NCBI GenBank assembly: GCA_003819975.1
Contig: RPPU01000080.1
Location: 1-11,803, forward strand
Reading direction: 5' to 3'
DNA length: 11,803 nt
Origin: Desulfobacteraceae bacterium
Lineage (GTDB): Bacteria > Desulfobacterota > DSM-4660 > Desulfatiglandales > HGW-15
The notes below the pieces were generated by a model that was not told the DNA's origin, made no database searches, and saw nothing but the letters and a program-made list of their open reading frames with translations. Each line of letters starts with the position of its first letter. The stretch's first letter is position 1. A program made the position numbers and the translations under genes. Positions 6,988-11,803 of this stretch are shown here, one piece after another.

Positions 6988-8343
6988 TCAAAACAGCACT
7001 TCCAGCAAGCCTTTTACTTTATCCACTCCGACCAATTCCATCTCCACCCCGGGCCCCAGGCCGGCTAGATTGCTTTTGGGCAGAATGCATTTGGTAAAGC
7101 CCAATTTCTGCGCCTCTTTAAGCCGCAATTCAGGCTGATTCACCCCGCGGATTTCACCGGCCAAACCGATCTCGCCGAAGATCGCCATGCGCCGGGCCAC
7201 GGGCCGGTCGGTGTAACTCGAGATCATAGCTGCCACAATCGCAAGGTCCGCAGCCGGTTCATCCACTCTTAGTCCGCCGGCCACATTCACGAAAATATCC
7301 TGGCCCCCCATTTCCATGCCCATGCGCTTGCCCAGGACCGCCACCAGCAGCGAGACCCGGTTGGCATCCACTCCAATGGCAGTGCGCCGGGGTATGCCGA
7401 AGGGGCTTTGACCGACCAGGGCCTGGAGCTCGACCAGCAACGGACGGCTCCCTTCCAGACAGGGCAGAACCACGGAACCCGAAGAGGCTTCGGGCCGTTC
7501 TTCCAAAAAGAGCCGCGAGGGATTATTGACTTCCTGCAGCCCCGATCCCAGCATCTCAAAAACGCCGATTTCATTTGTGGCGCCGAAACGATTTTTAACC
7601 GCCCGCAGAATACGGAAAGACTGCAGGCGCTCGCCTTCGAAATAAAGGACCGTATCCACCAAATGTTCCAGAACTTTGGGTCCGGCAATGGCGCCGTCTT
7701 TGGTCACATGCCCGATCAAAAAAGTCGGTACGCCCGATTTTTTAGCCCAGGTTAAAAGGCGCAGAGTGACTTCGCGGATCTGGCCGACATTGCCGGGCGC
7801 GGAGGGCAGGGTCTCGGTGTAGACGGTCTGAATGGAGTCGACGATCAGCAAGCGCGGACTCATGCCCTCCAATTTTTCAAGCAGATGTTCCAGGCAGGTG
7901 CCGCATAAAACAAAGAGCTGGTCGGATTGGATCTCCAGGCGTTCGGAACGCAGTTTGAGTTGCTGGGCCGATTCTTCCCCGGAGAAGTAGAGCGCTTTCA
8001 AGCCCTGTAGCGCGAAGCGGGCCGCGACCTGCAACACTAGGGTGGATTTGCCGATACCGGGATCGCCGCCGATCAGAACCAGCGAACCCGGCACGATTCC
8101 GCCGCCCAAAATACGGTCAAATTCGAGAATTCCGGTTTTAATCCGGATCTGGGGATCCAAAGAAATATCCTGAAGCGCTTGGGGTTGTTCGAGAAAAAGT
8201 TCCGGATGGCGGCCGGTTTTGAGCGCCGGCCGTTCTTCGGCAAAGGAGTTCCAGGAGCTGCAGTCCGGGCAACGGCCCAGCCATTTGGGGGCCTGATATC
8301 CGCAGCTTTGACAAACAAAGACGATTTTTGGAGGTTTGGACAT
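6988..8343 (-). CDS. radA: DNA repair protein RadA/Sms
   Basis: The 451-residue protein is a full-length RadA. It has a four-cysteine zinc finger (C11, C14, C25, C28) and a RecA-like ATPase core with Walker A GGDPGIGKST (92-101) and Walker B LLIVD (165-169). The RadA signature KNRFG is at 250-254. The C-terminal half (about 275-451) is a Lon-protease-like domain that acts as a scaffold, ending in the usual AGEIRGV...RLKEA...GF region. RadA is a hexameric helicase that promotes branch migration during homologous recombination and repair, working with RecA in the cytoplasm. The ATG at 8343 begins the conserved N-terminus directly, though its ribosome site is weak. It seems to be transcribed alone, from a promoter about 110 bp upstream, and converges on the bactofilin gene. 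Confidence 0.97.
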   Translation of the reverse strand: MSKPPKIVFVCQSCGYQAPKWLGRCPDCSSWNSFAEERPALKTGRHPELFLEQPQALQDISLDPQIRIKTGILEFDRILGGGIVPGSLVLIGGDPGIGKSTLVLQVAARFALQGLKALYFSGEESAQQLKLRSERLEIQSDQLFVLCGTCLEHLLEKLEGMSPRLLIVDSIQTVYTETLPSAPGNVGQIREVTLRLLTWAKKSGVPTFLIGHVTKDGAIAGPKVLEHLVDTVLYFEGERLQSFRILRAVKNRFGATNEIGVFEMLGSGLQEVNNPSRLFLEERPEASSGSVVLPCLEGSRPLLVELQALVGQSPFGIPRRTAIGVDANRVSLLVAVLGKRMGMEMGGQDIFVNVAGGLRVDEPAADLAIVAAMISSYTDRPVARRMAIFGEIGLAGEIRGVNQPELRLKEAQKLGFTKCILPKSNLAGLGPGVEMELVGVDKVKGLLEVLF

Positions 8344-8452
8344 GGCTTGTTTTACTCGCGCCCTTTTATTTTCCGACCGTACTTTTAGTTTTTAAAAAGG
8401 GTTAAAATTCTTATGTGTCCAGATTTTTTGATCCATTTCCGGTTTTTCCGGC

Positions 8453-8482
8453 AATGTAACAGCGCTGGGGTCTAGGTGTCAA
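8453..8482 (-). promoter_or_regulatory. Putative sigma-70-type promoter of radA
   Basis: On the minus strand a perfect TTGACA (8477-8482) is followed after 18 bases by TACATT (8453-8458, four of six consensus bases). The predicted leader to the radA start is about 100 bases. Judged by eye. Confidence 0.45.
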
Positions 8483-8550
8483 GAAAGGGTTTTCGTGATC
8501 GGCGCCCGGCTCGTGATGCGGAATGACAAAGAGGTCGGGTTTGCCGGCCC

Positions 8551-8579
8551 TTAACATCCTTATTGTAAAATAATTTATT
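8551..8579 (+). promoter_or_regulatory. Possible promoter of the FecR-domain gene
   Basis: TTAACA (8551-8556) is followed after 17 bases by TTTATT (8574-8579); each box matches the consensus only partly. If used, it gives an unusually long leader of about 235 bases. The -10 box overlaps the AT-rich palindrome at 8567-8584, so a protein binding there would block or assist this promoter. Confidence 0.3.
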
Positions 8580-8584
8580 ATTTT
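8567..8584. repeat. AT-only palindrome, possible operator
   Basis: AAAATAAT and ATTATTTT are perfect reverse complements separated by only TT. The two-base spacer does not favour an RNA hairpin, so a dimeric DNA-binding protein site is more likely than a terminator. It lies in the divergent region between radA and the FecR-domain gene. Confidence 0.5.
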
Positions 8585-8644
8585 GGCTCTTACCTCTTCA
8601 TCCGGATCGCCCTGTCACCGCCCTGCTTTCAAATAGGGGAGATC

Positions 8645-8800
8645 TTAGCCCAGGGTCAAAATGGCAAAGATATTGCATACGTAAAACCCATAGGGTCCAT
8701 AAGGCCATCCGGTTCTGTTTCAAAATAAAAAATGACGCGCACCGAGCCCGGCTTAAGGCAAGCCAAAAACAAGAGTACGCTATTTCGTTTTTACTCGGTC
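8645..8800 (+). ncRNA. Candidate structured 5' leader of the FecR-domain gene
   Basis: Blocks in the leader echo, in the right order, the GEMM-I (cyclic-dinucleotide) riboswitch: CAGGGTCAAA at 8651, a short stem ATGGCAA/TTGCAT (8661-8667 with 8672-8677), ACGTAAAACCC at 8679, GGGTCCATAAGG at 8693 and CCGGTT at 8709. Key differences are an extra T in the first block and no GNRA loop on the first stem, so this may be a decayed or unrelated element. Further on, ACCGAG (8741-8746) can pair with CTCGGT (8794-8799), while GAGTA (8773-8777) competes for part of that arm through TACTC (8792-8796). A small stem GGCTT/AAGCC (8750-8764) lies between. Two mutually exclusive folds ahead of the ribosome site are what an expression platform would look like. 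Confidence 0.22.
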
Positions 8801-8819
8801 TTTTGGAAGGAGACAAACC

Positions 8820-9683
8820 ATGCAAAAAAGAAATCTATTGATCAGCTTGTTTTTTATTTTGTTTTTGTTTCTTTTTCTTAAAAACGGCATCAGCGTGACC
8901 CAGTTGACGGCCACGCCGGAAATGCTCTTGGAAAGCTTTCAAAAAGAATTCGAGCCGGTCAAACCGCTGATGCCCCCCGGCATTATATTGCAAGACGGAT
9001 TTGTCGAGGGCAAAGGTCCCGCGATCGGCATGGTGCAGGGAGAACAAGGCCAAGTGTACGTGGTTCATCAAGGCAGCTATATCGCCTATGTATTAAAAAA
9101 AGATTACCCGCTTTATATGGGCGACCTGATCGTAACCGATGAACAATCCCGGATTCAGGTGGGCTTGCAGGATCAATCGGTTTTTTCTTTGGCAGCCTAT
9201 GGCAAGTTGACGATCGATAAATGCCTCTATACTCCTCAGGAAAAGGACCGTTCGACCCGGCTCAGCTTTTTTTACGGCCGGGCCCGTTTTATCATTTCTC
9301 CCCTGGCGGGCAAAGATATCCATTACGAGATTAAAACACCCACGGCTCTTTGCAAGGTTCATGGATCGGATTTTGCCTTGGCTGTAACCCCCAATGCGGA
9401 CGCCATGACGAGCTTTCGCCCTTTTTCTCTGGGAAGCCTTTTTTCCATCTCAGAGGCTCATGCGGCGATTCCCGCCTTTCTGCTAACCACTCTGGTCACC
9501 GGTCAGAACACAACGGTCCTCTTTTCCGGACTCGAGGGCGGAGAACAGCCGGTCGGCCCTTTGTCGCTCTGCGCGGCCGGCAGCGGCGCGGCCATAACCC
9601 CCGTCCATGTGGGCGCAAAGGCCGAAGAAACGTTAAACACGGTGGGACCGGGATTGGCATCCATCAGCATGCCGCCCCAGTGA
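8820..9683 (+). CDS. Exported FecR-domain protein
   Basis: The 287-residue protein starts with a signal peptide or membrane anchor (residues 4-20, almost wholly Leu/Ile/Phe). The FecR domain spans about 72-190: VQGEQGQVYVVHQGSYIAYVLKKDYPLYMGDLIVTDEQSRIQVGLQDQSVFSLA matches the family pattern of a beta-rich domain with a 'GD.I.T...S...L.D.S...L' core. It ends in the typical YEIKTPTALCKVHGSDFAL. Stand-alone FecR-domain proteins of this kind are periplasmic or surface proteins of unknown role, not the TonB-linked anti-sigma regulators. Residues about 215-287 form a second, low-complexity, hydrophobic and Gly/Ala-rich part rich in TT and SGLEGG-like runs. The ATG has GGAAGGAG 7 bases upstream, the best ribosome site in the window. 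No sigma factor or TonB receptor gene is next to it. It converges on the lipoprotein gene 15 bp away. Confidence 0.85.
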   Translation: MQKRNLLISLFFILFLFLFLKNGISVTQLTATPEMLLESFQKEFEPVKPLMPPGIILQDGFVEGKGPAIGMVQGEQGQVYVVHQGSYIAYVLKKDYPLYMGDLIVTDEQSRIQVGLQDQSVFSLAAYGKLTIDKCLYTPQEKDRSTRLSFFYGRARFIISPLAGKDIHYEIKTPTALCKVHGSDFALAVTPNADAMTSFRPFSLGSLFSISEAHAAIPAFLLTTLVTGQNTTVLFSGLEGGEQPVGPLSLCAAGSGAAITPVHVGAKAEETLNTVGPGLASISMPPQ

Positions 9684-9698
9684 TTTTTTATTAAAGGT

Positions 9699-10079
9699 TT
9701 ATTCGTTTGACAACTCGTCGATCAACTCCAGTAAATACATAAAAGCAGCCGCTTCATTGCTTAGGGTATTGTGTGGAAAAGAGTCCAGCCACTCCGTGAT
9801 CCGGGTTGTCCGCGGTACGACCGTATCGCGCAAGACTTGTAAATCCGCGGCCGAAGCCGATTCGATTAATGCGGCACGGCCGGCATCATCGGGGTTACCC
9901 CATTTTTGGGCCAGCGGCGCCAGGTCGCGTAAATCTTCAGGAACTTTATCGATGTCAAAAGGAGCCGTGCTGATGGAATCATTGGAAGTCGCATTGCTCT
10001 GCGGTTTATCGCTCCGACCGCACCCCAGCAGAAGAACAAATAACGCCAAAATAATATTCAATGCAAGATTCCGGTTCAT
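9699..10079 (-). CDS. Small hypothetical lipoprotein
   Basis: The 126-residue product has a lipoprotein signal: basic MNRN, a hydrophobic run, then the lipobox L-L-G-C with Cys20 as the lipidated residue. After a Ser/Asn/Thr/Asp-rich spacer (about 22-40) comes a compact acidic helical domain (about 45-126) with EDLRDLAPLAQKWGNPDDAGRAALIESASAADL. I do not recognise a named family with certainty, and no catalytic motif is visible. The frame is open upstream to 10223, but the ATG at 10079 is chosen because it begins the signal sequence; the extra 48 residues would bury it. The ribosome site is weak (GAGAAAG). Its 3' end faces the FecR-domain gene and it is divergent from the MFS gene, so it stands alone. 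Confidence 0.72.
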   Translation of the reverse strand: MNRNLALNIILALFVLLLGCGRSDKPQSNATSNDSISTAPFDIDKVPEDLRDLAPLAQKWGNPDDAGRAALIESASAADLQVLRDTVVPRTTRITEWLDSFPHNTLSNEAAAFMYLLELIDELSNE

Positions 10080-10409
10080 GGTCTTTCTCGCAAAAAGTGT
10101 TTTTCGATTCTCCGTTTCGTTCGCCTTGAGCCATTCGATAGGCTTATTGTCAATGGCACGCGGGACCCCCTGCGCTCCCTTTTCAGTCGCGCCTATTTTC
10201 CCACATATCGGCAAGTAAATCAAGCGCCTTTGGAAGCGTTATCTTAAACACCCGATCCGAATAAAAACAAAGGGTTTCCCTTTTGCACGCGACCCGGGAC
10301 CCTTGCTAGAAAATTCTGGCTTTTCAAAATCGGATACGCTATGCTTGCGCGCTTTAAGAACACGGGTTTTCCCGAATTCTTTTTGCCTGATGAATAACCT
10401 TTTAACCTC
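10080..10409. other. Divergent intergenic region, no gene seen
   Basis: This gap separates the lipoprotein and MFS starts, so both promoters should lie here, but I see no convincing -35/-10 pair. A stem AAAGGG/CCCTTT with a TTT loop lies at 10269-10283, and a CGGG/CCCG stem followed by AATTCTTTTT lies about 30 bp before the MFS start. Both are short and may be chance. Confidence 0.4.
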
Positions 10410-10418
10410 TTGAAAATC

Positions 10419-11633
10419 ATGTCCATTTTTGAAAAACTTGGCTTCAGCAAGCCGGAACTCAAATTGATGCTGCTGATTTTGATTGCCTCCATGTTCGACG
10501 GCGTGACCCAGGGCATCCTGGTCATGCAAGAAACCATCGCAAAAAAAGCTCTTTTAGCGAGCGATTACCAAATCAGCCTCATCGGCGTCATCGCCAACGC
10601 GACCATGGTTTTTTCATTTTTCATCTCTTACTTTTTCACCAACCGAAGCAAAAGGAACCTTCTGTTTTGGGGCTATCTTTTGGGTCGCTTTATTTTTATA
10701 TTCTCCTTTTTGATCACGGACAGCTCTGTTTTTCTCATTTTCCTTTTTTTCTTCCATGGACTCTTTTGTATTCAGGTACCGGTTCTTAATAATTTTTTTC
10801 AGAATTACCTGGCCGCGAACCGCGGATTCGCTTTCGGCATCGCCCGCATGATCCTGATGGTTTTTTCCATGGCCACCTCGCTTATCGTCGGAAGGCTGCT
10901 GGATTTTTCAGCCGGTCATTACCGATTCATCCTGCCCGTCATCGCGGCCAGTGCCGCGGTTACCTATTTCATTTTCTACAAGATCGAATCCAAAATAGTT
11001 TATCCGACTAAAGCGCTTCGTAAGCAACTTGATTTTAAAAATGAACTATCGAAGATCTTCAAAAACGGTAAATTCATTATGTTTGAAAGCATCTTCATGG
11101 TTTACGGCTTTGCCTACATGGTCTGCGTTCCGGTTGTGCCCCTGTTTCTCATCAAAAACCTGAAGCTGTCCTACTTTGAAATGGCCCAGGCCATGGGCGT
11201 CTATTCCCAGATTTTTATCTTATTGACCATCCCCTTTGCCGGAAAAATATACGACCGCATCAATGTCTGGAAGATCGGCAGCTTTTCCTACGCGATCCTG
11301 ATTTTTTATCCTCTTTTTTTCATTCTCTCCTATTTCACCCAACACAAGACATTCGCCTTTGCCGGACTTCTTTTTTATTCCCTGGGCTTGAGCGGCATCA
11401 CCATTCTCTGGAACCTGGGCACCATTCATTTTGCGCAAAACGCCGACTCTTTCCTTTATCAGGGGTTTCATGTTTCCTGCACCGGCCTACGCGGCCTGGC
11501 CGGACCGCTGTTGGGTTATTTCGTAATGATCCAATTCGGATTGCTCGCGGTTTTTATTCTGTCGGCAGTACTTTTCAGCGCCGCCTTGTTGATGAACCTT
11601 ATTTATTCCCGCACGAAAGGAAACCAACCATGA
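10419..11633 (+). CDS. Major facilitator superfamily (MFS) transporter
   Basis: The 404-residue protein is almost entirely hydrophobic and fits 12 membrane helices in two halves, with a basic cytoplasmic loop (about residues 190-218, rich in Lys) between them. Degenerate MFS motif A loops are visible: TNRSKRN (74-80) after helix 2, and GKIYDR (275-280) in the second half. The substrate cannot be inferred from sequence. Codons and base composition are richer in T than neighbours because of the Phe/Ile/Leu content. The ATG at 10419 was preferred to a TTG three codons earlier; neither has a good ribosome site. Its stop codon overlaps the start of the crotonase-family gene by 4 bp (ATGA), so the two are translationally coupled and probably act together, which hints at transport of an organic acid that is then handled as a CoA ester. 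Confidence 0.85.
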   Translation: MSIFEKLGFSKPELKLMLLILIASMFDGVTQGILVMQETIAKKALLASDYQISLIGVIANATMVFSFFISYFFTNRSKRNLLFWGYLLGRFIFIFSFLITDSSVFLIFLFFFHGLFCIQVPVLNNFFQNYLAANRGFAFGIARMILMVFSMATSLIVGRLLDFSAGHYRFILPVIAASAAVTYFIFYKIESKIVYPTKALRKQLDFKNELSKIFKNGKFIMFESIFMVYGFAYMVCVPVVPLFLIKNLKLSYFEMAQAMGVYSQIFILLTIPFAGKIYDRINVWKIGSFSYAILIFYPLFFILSYFTQHKTFAFAGLLFYSLGLSGITILWNLGTIHFAQNADSFLYQGFHVSCTGLRGLAGPLLGYFVMIQFGLLAVFILSAVLFSAALLMNLIYSRTKGNQP

Positions 11634-11803
11634 ACACCGCTCATGTTTTGTATCGCCTGGAGGGCGCTGTGGCCGTTCTCACCCTAAACCGACCCGCGGC
11701 CAAGAACGCTTTTAGCCCGGAAATGATCAACTTATGGCAGGATTGTCTCATAACCGCCAAAGCAGACGACCGGGTGCGCGTGATCATCCTGACCGGCCAG
11801 GGC
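11630..11803 (+). CDS. Enoyl-CoA hydratase/isomerase (crotonase) family, N-terminal fragment
   Basis: The first 58 residues are visible and the frame is open at the window edge. The pattern VLYRLEGAVAVLTLNRPAAKNAFSPEM (6-32) followed by DDRVRVIILTGQG (46-58) is the standard start of crotonase-fold enzymes, which bind acyl-CoA thioesters. The oxyanion-hole and catalytic glutamate regions lie beyond the window, so hydratase, isomerase or thioesterase cannot be separated. AAAGGA stands 8 bases before the ATG, inside the end of the MFS gene. Confidence 0.92.
   Translation, partial: MNTAHVLYRLEGAVAVLTLNRPAAKNAFSPEMINLWQDCLITAKADDRVRVIILTGQG

Noticed and set aside
8598..8825. Minus-strand frame of 75 codons upstream of the FecR-domain gene
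   Set aside because: No ribosome site, odd composition and no domain; it overlaps the leader and ribosome site of a well-supported gene.
9655..9698. Terminator between the FecR-domain gene and the lipoprotein gene
   Set aside because: A GGCAT/ATGCC stem lies in the end of the coding region and a T6 run follows, but they are about 10 bases apart, so the pair does not form a standard terminator.

Overview
The window looks like chromosomal DNA of a Gram-negative bacterium with roughly balanced base composition. The gene set (L,D-transpeptidase with NTF2-like tail, bactofilin, KamA-type radical SAM enzyme, stand-alone beta-CASP hydrolase, FecR-domain exported protein, an acyl-CoA-related operon) and intergenic heptamer repeats fit Desulfobacterota (the former Deltaproteobacteria) best. 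That placement is an inference from gene style; there is no rRNA or other marker here. I see no transposase, integrase, phage gene, CRISPR array, tRNA or rRNA.

Left part (1-4891), all on the minus strand and read right to left: a KamA-family radical SAM/PLP aminomutase with a TTG start, an MBL/beta-CASP ribonuclease-type hydrolase, a single-domain response regulator, and an exported YkuD L,D-transpeptidase/carboxypeptidase with two NTF2-like domains, cut by the window edge. The gaps of 162, 87 and 309 bp mean that only the hydrolase and regulator are likely to share a transcript.

Middle (5100-8343): a nitroreductase divergent from kamA, ended by a perfect 15-bp hairpin, then a bactofilin fused to a carboxypeptidase-regulatory-like beta-sandwich. 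Next come a 91-bp heptanucleotide repeat array and a hairpin between convergent genes, then radA/sms on the minus strand.

Right part (8344-11803): a 476-bp divergent intergenic region with a radA promoter, an AT-rich palindrome and a long, possibly structured leader precedes a FecR-domain exported protein. This converges on a small lipoprotein gene. A divergent MFS transporter gene follows and overlaps a crotonase-family gene by 4 bp; the latter runs off the window.

Most genes are recognisable families. The points most worth a second look are the Csd6-like enzyme lying near a bactofilin (both are cell-shape factors in Helicobacter), the bactofilin fusion, the FecR leader that echoes the GEMM-I (cyclic-dinucleotide) riboswitch, the two-block heptamer array, and the kamA gene that keeps the lysine-contacting aspartates but has no recognisable lysine-pathway partner. 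I do not see clear evidence for a wholly new multi-gene system.
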